Virus record (IMG/VR): IMGVR_UViG_3300017971_000261
Span: 1 to 64,000 of that record
Direction: 5' to 3' (one strand)
DNA length: 64,000 nucleotides
From: a virus
Shown: positions 7,601-14,535 of the stretch, in pieces
How positions within the stretch are numbered: the stretch's first letter is position 1
Layout: every line of letters starts with the position of its first letter
The notes under the pieces: generated by a model
What the model saw: the letters and a program-made list of their open reading frames with translations, nothing else
What the model was told of the DNA's origin: nothing
Databases searched by the model: none
Translations under genes and position numbers: made by a program

Positions 7601-8569
7601 ATGAAACGTTTTCTGAAGTACTCCGGTGTTGTTTTGATTATCGTTGCTGGTTGGGGATTAGTTGTCGCCTCGTTCTTTGGAGATCAAATCAAACAAGCAT
7701 ATGACTCCTACTTTCCGCCGCCCACATCCCAACCCGCTTATGTTGAGAAAGAGTTCTTGATTGGCGAAGGCTTGCGCCCACTTATCCCTCTAGAAGATGA
7801 GATAATCGGGCCTCCAAGCCCCGTACCAGACAAACCGTGCAGCAAACTGCGAACCCAGGTTTTCGATCCAACCGTTAAGATCATTGTGAAGAAAGATGTC
7901 GCTGTCCTTACTCTCCAGCCAACATCTCAAACCTTCTTTGATGTTTATGAGAAGATTGTTCCATCTAGTCTAGGCGGCGTGAAATATGAAGTGCATGCAT
8001 GCGGTACTGGCTTTGTTGTCAAACGAGACGAAAGAGGATCTGTTGTTGCTACAGCGGCACATGCTGTTCGCGGTGCTACTGTTGTTGGGGTAATATCCTA
8101 TGAATGGGAAGATGGCAAAACCATAGAGAAGGCACATGCAGCGTCAGTTATTACGGTATTTGCCCCTGAGGCTGGAGAAGATGCTGATCGCTCCGATGTC
8201 GCCCTGTTACGTGTGCCGAACCTGTTCACGGTCGAACCTGTGAAGTTAGCTGAATGTGGAGCAGAATGGGGAGAACCGCTTCTTGGTTCGCACTGCAGCC
8301 TGAGCAAACCACCTATTTTGACGACAGGCCTAGTTTCTCAATTGCCTGAAGACGAAGGTGGAAAAGGTTTTCTTCGATGTTCGGTTCCTATCTACCCCGG
8401 AGCAAGTGGAGGACCACTTTTTGTACGTCGAGACAGTGATTATCAGGTTGTGGGAGTTATCGCTGCAGGAGCACGATCAGACCATCCGGATGTGAACAAA
8501 TGGGCTATTTTCATGACATTTGTTGTTGGAGTCGAAAAGGTACATGAGATCATGAAAAGCTGTCCTTAA
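7601..8569 (+). CDS. Membrane-anchored trypsin-like serine peptidase
   Basis: A 322-residue protein. A basic start and one membrane segment (residues about 8-26, SGVVLIIVAGWGLVVASFF) precede a Pro-rich linker and a chymotrypsin-fold protease domain. Catalytic triad: H154 in ATAAHAV, D199 in DRSDVALLRV, S269 in YPGASGGPLF. It is probably displayed on the periplasmic side of the host membrane, as with DegS-type proteases, though no PDZ domain is seen. A TATAAT at 7587-7592 lies just before the ATG, but its -35 is poor. It forms a pair with the cysteine peptidase gene upstream. Confidence 0.88.
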   Translation: MKRFLKYSGVVLIIVAGWGLVVASFFGDQIKQAYDSYFPPPTSQPAYVEKEFLIGEGLRPLIPLEDEIIGPPSPVPDKPCSKLRTQVFDPTVKIIVKKDVAVLTLQPTSQTFFDVYEKIVPSSLGGVKYEVHACGTGFVVKRDERGSVVATAAHAVRGATVVGVISYEWEDGKTIEKAHAASVITVFAPEAGEDADRSDVALLRVPNLFTVEPVKLAECGAEWGEPLLGSHCSLSKPPILTTGLVSQLPEDEGGKGFLRCSVPIYPGASGGPLFVRRDSDYQVVGVIAAGARSDHPDVNKWAIFMTFVVGVEKVHEIMKSCP

Positions 8570-8689
8570 AGTAGTTTCTGGGCCAATTCCTTGCAAGAAT
8601 TCGTATTGTTGTTTTGGATAAATGTAGTGTCCCGTCTGTCTTTAGATAGATGGTGCCATCCTTCAACATCTTTTTCAGACCGTTCTCCA

Positions 8690-8800
8690 AAACTTATGAA
8701 AATCTGAAACCACTCAAATCCTCTGTTTGGTTCTCAGTTCATCGAGGGACACTGGGCGGCAACGCCGCCCTGCAACCTTCCCTCTCCCTGAGCGTCAATT
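8690..8800 (-). ncRNA. Candidate omega-RNA (reRNA) of TnpB
   Basis: TnpB nucleases use a guide RNA transcribed across the 3' end of their own gene. Here a perfect hairpin, GGGCGGC 8754-8760 with GCCGCCC 8764-8770, lies inside the last codons of tnpB on its 3' side, where such scaffolds are expected. The exact 3' end and the guide part (towards 8690 or lower) cannot be fixed by eye. The 8570-8733 stretch holds no gene. Confidence 0.4.
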
Positions 8801-9897
8801 CCCGTGGAACTCACGGTATGATATCGTTCTAGGTTAATAGCTGCATTCAAATCTCTGTCGATGGACAGACCGCAGCCATCACAATGATAGGTTCGATCAC
8901 TCAACTTCAGATCGTCCTTGATACATCCGCATTCAGAGCACAACTTGCTGGATGGAAACCAACGGTCAGCTAATTCTACGTTGACTCCATTCCAGTCAGC
9001 CTTGTACTCGATCTGTCTTCGAAACTCAGAGACGGATGCATCCGCAACTGCTCTTGCCAACTTGTGATTCTTCAACATTCCTGACACGGAGAGATCCTCC
9101 AAGACTACAGTCCCAGATCGTTTGGTTTTCACGACCCAAGATGTAGCCTTGTGGATTGCGTCTCTCCGAATGTTGGAGATCCTGTAGTGCAAACGAGCGA
9201 TGCGTTGTCTGGTCTTCTCCCTCCTGTTGCTGCCCTTCTTCTGCCTAGAATGACGCCTCTGAAGGCGTCCGAGTTGCCGTTTCTTCGAGATCAGGGCTTT
9301 GGGATTCTCAAAGGTCGTCCCATCAGAGCAAGTCGCCAAGGTCTTGACGCCGACATCTATGCCTACAACCTTGTCAGAGCCGTTGTGCGGCATCTCGTAC
9401 TCTTCTTGGACGCTGAGAGAGACAAACCATCGTCCTGCTCGTTCTGAGAGCGTAGCCGAGAGTACGTGAGCATCCAGAGGTAGATAGCCCGCCTCTTTCA
9501 GCCTCAACCATCCGAGCCTGGGCAGTTTGATCCTTCGACTCTCGACACAGATTGATCCTGTCAGTCGAAACGATCCGGAGCAACCCGCCATCTTCTTCTT
9601 GAACTTCGGAAACCCGACTCCATCCTTGCGTCTCTCGAAGAAGTTCTTGAATGCTTGCTGGAGATTGCGGAAACTTTCCTGGGGAGCGGCTTTTGAGACC
9701 TCGACCCACCAGGGGATGTTCTGCTTTTTCCAGGCATTCCACTCTTTGTGGAGTTGCATGGCGTTTGGTTTGGATTCTTTGTTCTTCACCCGAGCAAGAG
9801 CCCAATTCCAAGCATACCGAGCCGTGCCAGCGTGCTTGCGAAGCAGAGTACGCTGGCAGTTGTTGGGATCGAGTTGTGTTTTGTAGCTTCTTAGCAT
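8734..9897 (-). CDS. tnpB: TnpB RNA-guided nuclease (IS200/IS605 OrfB)
   Basis: 387 residues, full length for the family. It shows the RuvC-like Asp in GIDVGVKTLATC, Glu in VVLEDLSVSGM, the zinc ribbon CSECGCIKDDLKLSDRTYHC and the last Asp in DRDLNAAINL. It starts MLRSYKTQLDPNN as is normal for TnpB. The ATG at 9897 is preferred to one at 9915 because the latter lies before the stop of the upstream gene. No TnpA (Y1 transposase) is present in the window, so the element is non-autonomous or domesticated. Its C-terminal codons overlap the presumed guide RNA. Confidence 0.93.
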   Translation of the reverse strand: MLRSYKTQLDPNNCQRTLLRKHAGTARYAWNWALARVKNKESKPNAMQLHKEWNAWKKQNIPWWVEVSKAAPQESFRNLQQAFKNFFERRKDGVGFPKFKKKMAGCSGSFRLTGSICVESRRIKLPRLGWLRLKEAGYLPLDAHVLSATLSERAGRWFVSLSVQEEYEMPHNGSDKVVGIDVGVKTLATCSDGTTFENPKALISKKRQLGRLQRRHSRQKKGSNRREKTRQRIARLHYRISNIRRDAIHKATSWVVKTKRSGTVVLEDLSVSGMLKNHKLARAVADASVSEFRRQIEYKADWNGVNVELADRWFPSSKLCSECGCIKDDLKLSDRTYHCDGCGLSIDRDLNAAINLERYHTVSSTGIDAQGEGRLQGGVAAQCPSMN

Positions 9898-9901
9898 CTT
9901 T

Positions 9902-10258
9902 CTATGACAGTTCATTAATTAGTTGTCTGTATTCTTCGTAGTCTAGACACCGATCACAACCGCAGTGCCCGCAGCCGTTGTAACACCAATCATCTGGATC
10001 TGAAGGTCCGTTCTTTTTGAGTATACGGACCAGCCGATCCACCTTCGCCTTCAGTTTGCTCATGGGGTGTTCAGGACATTCCTCAATGTGTTGTTTGAGG
10101 ACATCAGCCATTGATGCAGGGACTTCGTCTTCTGGTCCATACCGATGTCCACAATACACGCAGTTGATGTACATGCCAGACTGAAGATCGGCGACCCAGA
10201 TTTTGAGCCGCTCATTCTCTTCTTGAAGATCATGAAGTCTTTCGTACATCGTTTCCAT
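9902..10258 (-). CDS. Small zinc-finger protein with coiled coil
   Basis: A 118-residue protein. An N-terminal heptad-like helix (METMYERLHDLQEENERLK) leads to a CxxC, about 27 residues, HxxxC zinc module (CVYCGHRYGPED then QHIEECPEHPM), then a helix and a Cys-rich patch (CYNGCGHCGCDRC). The CGHRYGP...HPM module is seen in many small phage proteins of unknown function. It lies in a run of minus-strand genes; the tnpB start follows its stop within a few bases, so TnpB probably inserted at its 3' end. Confidence 0.75.
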   Translation of the reverse strand: METMYERLHDLQEENERLKIWVADLQSGMYINCVYCGHRYGPEDEVPASMADVLKQHIEECPEHPMSKLKAKVDRLVRILKKNGPSDPDDWCYNGCGHCGCDRCLDYEEYRQLINELS

Positions 10259-10272
10259 TGTATCGCTCCGAT

Positions 10273-10923
10273 TCAGAATTCCGTTTCCACGGAAATTGTT
10301 TCTCTTTTGCTGTCGTAAAACATGGTCACAACATCCTTGTCTTCACCTCCGTTATGGGTGAAAAACAACTCTTCGTAGGCAGAAGATGATTTGTCGTACT
10401 GCCAGACAAATTCATTGTTTTTATCCGTACAGAAGTGCTTGTTGAGTCTCCCATTGCCGATCAAGAGACATCTCAATTCACCCTTGGAGGCATCAACCGC
10501 CAAAACTCCGAAGCTTACGTCTAAGTCCTGGTAATCCTTGTTTGGAAGCCTGCGACTGTCGTATTGGGTGTAAACCCGACCTATCTTTGGCCATTTGTCG
10601 GTGTCAATAGTCTGTTCATCAGATTTCTTCTTGGTCGTAACTGCACCAGCAATGCTAGACAGCACTTCACGTTTGGTTGGCTCGTCTAAACGAACATAGG
10701 CTCTTGGGTTGTGCCCTTGCCTAACGAACCCGTCCTCCCACAGTTTATCAAGATGATCGTCTCTCCAGATGAGCCGTAATTCACAAGACCAGTGCTTTTC
10801 TAGCCATGCTTGAATTTCGGCGTCATGGTCACCCAGAAGCGATGCAGAACAAGAGGGATTGCTCACGAACATGTCTATTGCTTCGCCGCACGCATCGCAG
10901 ACTGCTTTGTACCAGGTCTTCAT
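10273..10923 (-). CDS. Hypothetical protein with N-terminal zinc motif
   Basis: 216 residues. The N-terminus has a CDACGEAID motif and a further Cys in KHWSCELRLIW, compatible with a small zinc site. The rest is mixed alpha/beta without a motif I can name. It is co-directional with the zinc-finger gene downstream (14-base gap) and the 10939-11271 gene upstream, so it is likely one operon. Function is unknown. Confidence 0.72.
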   Translation of the reverse strand: MKTWYKAVCDACGEAIDMFVSNPSCSASLLGDHDAEIQAWLEKHWSCELRLIWRDDHLDKLWEDGFVRQGHNPRAYVRLDEPTKREVLSSIAGAVTTKKKSDEQTIDTDKWPKIGRVYTQYDSRRLPNKDYQDLDVSFGVLAVDASKGELRCLLIGNGRLNKHFCTDKNNEFVWQYDKSSSAYEELFFTHNGGEDKDVVTMFYDSKRETISVETEF

Positions 10924-10938
10924 GGCTGTTATCCCCAG

Positions 10939-11271
10939 CTATACTTTACCATCAGGATCACACTTTCCCCACGATCCCATTTCAACGAAACCAACAACCA
11001 AATCATCGCAGAAAGATCGTACGCACGCACAGTGGGCTGTGACACCGATCTGAAGATTGTCAGGACGATCAGGTATCCGCTCAGCGGTCGTTGAGGTATA
11101 GACTCTATCGACCAGGGCACTTCGCAAATGCTGCAATGCGGCTTTGGCAGATCTCAGACCGGAACGTAATTCAACGCCATTCTCTTTTTCCGCAGAAATG
11201 TGTTCGAAATGAAAGATCGCATGCTCCAGATCGTTGCGGGCGTCAATGATTACCTGTTTGTGTTTATCCAT
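10939..11271 (-). CDS. Hypothetical helical protein
   Basis: 110 residues. The first about 60 are strongly alpha-helical (DARNDLEHAIFHFEHIS, RSAKAALQHLRSALVDR). The rest has three Cys (HCACVRSFC). No known domain is recognised. It lies 12 bases after the stop of the homing endonuclease gene and 15 before the next gene, in a compact minus-strand operon. Confidence 0.62.
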   Translation of the reverse strand: MDKHKQVIIDARNDLEHAIFHFEHISAEKENGVELRSGLRSAKAALQHLRSALVDRVYTSTTAERIPDRPDNLQIGVTAHCACVRSFCDDLVVGFVEMGSWGKCDPDGKV

Positions 11272-11283
11272 TCGCAGTACTCC

Positions 11284-12264
11284 CTATAATTCACAGCGTT
11301 TTCTATTTTCTGAAAACCTCATGTCCAGATTTTCAATTGCCCTGAGGTTCTCGTCGTGCATGTTCAGCTTATAGAACATACATTTAGGTAATTCGAATTT
11401 CTCAGCGTACATTCTCCACGAAGGTATGACTATTCTGAAATCTCTGCGGCGAAACTTCACGGAATTACAGTGACCATCACGATGCTTGTTCCGGACAACA
11501 TGTAAGCTTAACGAAAATCGTTTGTTCAGGCTCTCGCAGAGGGATACCAGACCATCATAATCGAACAGTTTTGCTGAGATGCTTAGATTTGGCTTGGCAG
11601 CATGATGGCTACTCCCTCTCGTTCCGTCTTTTTTCATGCCAATGTTACCATCATCCAGATACCAAACCATCAAACCTAACAGATCAAGATCTTCTAGCAA
11701 ATCCAGAGGTACTTTCCCTTTTCTAGAATTTGTCATTTGATGGTAGAATTTCTCACGCAACAAAGAAAAAATGGGGTGAGAAACCGTCCACATTTCAGGT
11801 CTACCGCCGTCACCGTTAAAGTACTTAGGAAGGAAAACAGACAGCATCTTCATTTTCCACTTCACATAATCAGTCTGCTTACCACGATGTCCCTCATAGA
11901 ACAAATAGTTCCTTATTTTCCATCGGCGTTTATTCTTTCCAAGGCTGTTCTTTTTGATACAACCGTCTCCAAGTATGCTACCGAAGAGCACTTGTTTAGT
12001 TATATTGTCGAGATCACCTAGTGTAAGGCTCTGATCGAGCTTACACAGGTTGTTCTCATCAACAAACGAACGGCGGTATCTGCCGACTTTCGATAGATAA
12101 TCCTTATCTAGTTGTACCCCCAGCCTTTTCCGTTGACGCCTTATTGCCTCTTCGGTATGACGAGGTATTAGCTTCGACAACTCGTTTATCATCAACGTCG
12201 CTCCTTGTCGCCGAAGAATCTCGTTTTCTTCTTCTGTCCATCTTGCTTGGCTTTTTGTTTTCAT
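11284..12264 (-). CDS. Free-standing LAGLIDADG homing endonuclease
   Basis: 326 residues. Two LAGLIDADG helices are visible: LFGSILGDGCIKKN and LLGLMVWYLDDGNIG, each with its metal-binding Asp, so it is a single-chain two-motif enzyme that cuts a long asymmetric DNA site. An N-terminal Myb/SANT-like segment (RWTEEENEILRRQG) may aid DNA binding. GGAGGAG upstream of the ATG at 12264 sets the start. It is not inside an intron or intein; it overlaps the last 161 bases of the MerR-like gene, consistent with insertion into that gene's 3' part. Confidence 0.9.
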   Translation of the reverse strand: MKTKSQARWTEEENEILRRQGATLMINELSKLIPRHTEEAIRRQRKRLGVQLDKDYLSKVGRYRRSFVDENNLCKLDQSLTLGDLDNITKQVLFGSILGDGCIKKNSLGKNKRRWKIRNYLFYEGHRGKQTDYVKWKMKMLSVFLPKYFNGDGGRPEMWTVSHPIFSLLREKFYHQMTNSRKGKVPLDLLEDLDLLGLMVWYLDDGNIGMKKDGTRGSSHHAAKPNLSISAKLFDYDGLVSLCESLNKRFSLSLHVVRNKHRDGHCNSVKFRRRDFRIVIPSWRMYAEKFELPKCMFYKLNMHDENLRAIENLDMRFSENRKRCEL

Positions 12265-12631
12265 TGCTCCTCCGGACTAAATCTGCCAAGTTATAGGTAT
12301 TATACCCGCCTTCTAGCTTTCTTACCGCCAGAAGAAACTCTGACAGAGTCTCCTCAGAAGAGCATACTACTATTTTATGGAATCCTCCTTGTGTCTTTTC
12401 ACAAAAATCAAGAAAATCTTTTTCGGGTGTTACAACTCGGTTTCTCTCTGCTGGCTTGTCCGGTGGGTTCTCGTTGAGGAGTCGCTTGATGTCCGAAACC
12501 TTGTAGCGTCTGTGGTTGCCAGCAGTACGAATGGGCACAAGCACGCCCTGCTTGTCCCATATCCGAAGGGTGTCATCATGGACACCCAGCATTTCTGCTG
12601 CCTTGCTGACGCTAACTAGATTCCTGCTCAT
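12104..12631 (-). CDS. MerR-like DNA-binding protein
   Basis: 175 residues. The N-terminus is a MerR/excisionase-type helix-turn-helix: SVSKAAEMLGVHDDTLRIW, then GNHRRYKVSDIKRLL. This is close to the DNA-binding half of IS607-type resolvases, but no serine recombinase catalytic domain follows. The C-terminal about 55 residues, rich in Arg/Ser, overlap the start of the homing endonuclease gene and may be an artefact of its insertion. The start ATG at 12631 lies inside the 3' end of the 12612-12800 gene, so they are coupled. It may regulate nearby minus-strand genes. Confidence 0.8.
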   Translation of the reverse strand: MSRNLVSVSKAAEMLGVHDDTLRIWDKQGVLVPIRTAGNHRRYKVSDIKRLLNENPPDKPAERNRVVTPEKDFLDFCEKTQGGFHKIVVCSSEETLSEFLLAVRKLEGGYNTYNLADLVRRSNENKKPSKMDRRRKRDSSATRSDVDDKRVVEANTSSYRRGNKASTEKAGGTTR

Positions 12632-12800
12632 CTTCTGAAACCAATCCCTCTTCTCTGAAGATCTTCCACCAGCGATCCATGAGCTTCTGGAATTCCTTGA
12701 CGGACGGAACTCTGTCCAGTTCGAAGGGAATTGGATGCTTTTTGCCGTCATCCGTCTCGAAATGCGTTTTGGTGACTTTGGTGATCACTGGTCTAACCAT
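12612..12800 (-). CDS. Small hypothetical protein upstream of MerR-like gene
   Basis: 62 residues (MVRPVITKVTKTHFETDD onward), beta-rich N-terminus and an amphipathic C-terminal helix (FQKLMDRWWKIFREEGLV). GGGAG sits eight bases before the ATG at 12800; an earlier ATG at 12830 would begin inside the -10 region. It overlaps the MerR-like gene by 20 bases. Function is unknown. Confidence 0.6.
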   Translation of the reverse strand: MVRPVITKVTKTHFETDDGKKHPIPFELDRVPSVKEFQKLMDRWWKIFREEGLVSEDEQESS

Positions 12801-12828
12801 CCTTTTTCTCCCTGTATGTACTCCTTCC

Positions 12829-12857
12829 ATTATACGGTTTCCTGGAAGAATTCAGAA
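12829..12857 (-). promoter_or_regulatory. Possible promoter
   Basis: Minus strand: consensus TATAAT 17 bp after a poor -35, TTCTGA. It lies about 30 bases before the start of the 12612-12800 gene and would drive the MerR-endonuclease operon. Weaker than the other promoters listed. Confidence 0.45.
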
Positions 12858-12987
12858 TTTTTCAGAAGTTTTTTGGAGCAGTTAATCAACCCCATAAGGT
12901 CGAAATGCCCACACAGGTTGACATCAATATCTTCTGGCGGCGTCATGTCAAGCGAACATGTCACACGCCATTATAGCTAGTAGGTGA

Positions 12988-13440
12988 TCAACTCGTTCGC
13001 TGATTGAGTTGTTCTACATCCCAGATGAGTTGTTCTACATCCCAGATTTGGCAGAGGCATTCGATGGCGTCCGGGTCGAAACGCAATCCATCTTCGATCT
13101 CTTTGTCCGGCACAACGACCTCGAATTCCTTCAGTAACCCGAAGCCTTCGACGATGGCCTTGGCTCCCTTTTCGACGTCATCGCCTTTCACACGGCCGCT
13201 TTGGTTGCCGCCATCTTCTGACTGCTCGCCGACCTCGCGGTAATGTTTGACGATGTCGTCCGGCGTGAAGACTGCCCAGGCACCCACGTGCTTGCAATAT
13301 CGGACGATCCACGACAGGGTGAAAAGCGAATCTCCGGTCAACCCCTCGATGTCTCCGCTCTTGTTTATGACATTGGCGTATTCTGTTGCGTCTACAACAG
13401 ATACGACATCTGTTGGTTGAGAAGTGGGACTGAGTGCCAT
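12988..13440 (-). CDS. Small winged-helix-like protein, family copy 4
   Basis: 150 residues. The family core is clear: IVRYCKHVGAWAVFTPDDIVKHY, then a disordered Gly/Ser linker (GEQSEDGGNQSGR), helices (KGAKAIVEGFGLLKEFEVV) and an end that repeats IWDVEQL twice because of a 21-bp tandem duplication. AAGGAG lies before the ATG at 13440, and a promoter at 13474-13502 leaves a leader of about 27 bases. It is monocistronic, with 187 bases of apparently empty DNA before the next minus-strand gene. Confidence 0.72.
   Translation of the reverse strand: MALSPTSQPTDVVSVVDATEYANVINKSGDIEGLTGDSLFTLSWIVRYCKHVGAWAVFTPDDIVKHYREVGEQSEDGGNQSGRVKGDDVEKGAKAIVEGFGLLKEFEVVVPDKEIEDGLRFDPDAIECLCQIWDVEQLIWDVEQLNQRTS
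13006..13047. repeat. 21-bp tandem duplication
   Basis: Two exact, adjacent 21-bp copies (13006-13026 and 13027-13047). It is in frame and doubles the heptapeptide IWDVEQL at the C-terminus of the 12988-13440 protein, so it looks like a recent slippage event. Confidence 0.95.
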
Positions 13441-13473
13441 CAGGTGCTCCTTGGATTAACAGTAGTTGCTTGA

Positions 13474-13502
13474 AGTATACCCCAAGATCGCCTAGAATGC
13501 AA
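13474..13502 (-). promoter_or_regulatory. Sigma70-type promoter
   Basis: Minus strand: TTGCAT, 17-bp spacer ending in CTTGGGG, then TATACT, upstream of the 12988-13440 gene. Confidence 0.78.
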
Positions 13503-13559
13503 GCCAAGACCAGGATTTATGACGTTAAGCACGAATAGAAAGTAGTGCGGTGAGGTCAC

Positions 13560-14297
13560 ATGGCAAGCTGGATGCGAAAAATTGCTGATGACGAAGATCT
13601 GGTTACTGAAGAAGATCTGTGGGCGAAGATCGAGTCCATGGGACCGCGCGAGCAGTACAATATACAAAGATACCTGGATAACCCTGACGAAGACCTCGAT
13701 TTCAAGGAGTATGTTTCTGAATACGAGCGTAGAATGGAGTTTATTAAGGAACTTGCCTGGGCCGTACCTACCAAAGAAGCAGTCAAAGCAATCGCTGGGT
13801 TCGTAGGCGGCGGTAGGGCTCTTGAAATAGGTGCCGGGACGGGGTTGTGGTCCTATCTCATCCAGCAGGCGGGTGTGAATCCTGACAAGTACGCTCCGAC
13901 AGATGTTTCATCCGGGGTTGCCCCAGGTAAAAAAGGAAAGAGCTGGATCGGACGGAAGTACCACGGCATGGGGAAGATGCAAAGAAGAACCACGTTCGTT
14001 CCTGTCCAAAAGATGAGTGTCGATCAAGCGATTGAAGCTTATGGAGACTATGAGGTTCTCATATTGGTTTGGCCTCCCTATAATACACCAATGGCAGCGA
14101 ACGCACTCAAAGGTTTCCGTGGTAACCGGATCATTTACGTCGGCGAAGGCGAAGGTGGCTGTACAGCAGACGATGAGTTTCATGCCATGCTATCGAAAGA
14201 TTGGAAGGTTCACAAGAAATTCACAACCGCAGCATCCAAGAATTGGAAACAGTGGAATGCGATCCACGATTGCATTACCTTCTATGAAAGGAAGTAG
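13560..14297 (+). CDS. SAM-dependent methyltransferase-like protein
   Basis: 245 residues. The SAM-binding motif I is clear (RALEIGAGTGLWSYLI) and a motif-IV-like VWPPYNTPM follows about 80 residues later. The PPY is shared with N6-adenine and Gln methyltransferases, but the preceding residue is Trp rather than Asp/Asn/Ser, so the substrate is uncertain. The C-terminus (VGEGEGGCTADDEFHAML, then an NWKQWNAIHD strand) completes a Rossmann fold. The N-terminal about 75 residues are an acidic helical extension. ATG 13560 follows GGTGAGG. It is divergent from the 12988-13440 gene. Confidence 0.82.
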   Translation: MASWMRKIADDEDLVTEEDLWAKIESMGPREQYNIQRYLDNPDEDLDFKEYVSEYERRMEFIKELAWAVPTKEAVKAIAGFVGGGRALEIGAGTGLWSYLIQQAGVNPDKYAPTDVSSGVAPGKKGKSWIGRKYHGMGKMQRRTTFVPVQKMSVDQAIEAYGDYEVLILVWPPYNTPMAANALKGFRGNRIIYVGEGEGGCTADDEFHAMLSKDWKVHKKFTTAASKNWKQWNAIHDCITFYERK

Positions 14298-14308
14298 GGA
14301 GAACAAAG

Positions 14309-14509
14309 ATGTCAGAAGACAACGAAAAAACTGCCCAGAAGGGAGTTGGACAAGGTGGTGAGGGACTTGGCCTAGGCCCATGCGGAAGAGGCGAAAAGAA
14401 GCAACGCGGCCTCGGACCTGGGAGAGGACGCGGCCGACGACGCAAGAATTGGCTACGCCGCCTCAAGGAACAAGACAACAAAGAGAAAGACATGGAGGAG
14501 ACGCAGTAA
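14309..14509 (+). CDS. Small Gly/Arg-rich protein
   Basis: 66 residues with GxGxG and RGRGRRRKN repeats (LGPCGRGEKKQRGLGPGRGR), resembling DUF5320-type low-complexity proteins. The basic tail suggests nucleic-acid binding, an inference. GGGAG precedes the ATG, 11 bases after the methyltransferase stop, so they form an operon. Confidence 0.62.
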   Translation: MSEDNEKTAQKGVGQGGEGLGLGPCGRGEKKQRGLGPGRGRGRRRKNWLRRLKEQDNKEKDMEETQ

Positions 14510-14535
14510 AGCATCTCCCCCATAGTCTTCTAGGT

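Noticed and set aside
9374-9811. Long frames antisense or out of frame to tnpB
   Set aside because: They lack protein-like motifs and ribosome sites and are shadows of the TnpB frame.
12301-12330. TATAAT within the MerR-like gene driving the homing endonuclease
   Set aside because: No acceptable -35 is present; co-transcription with MerR is simpler.
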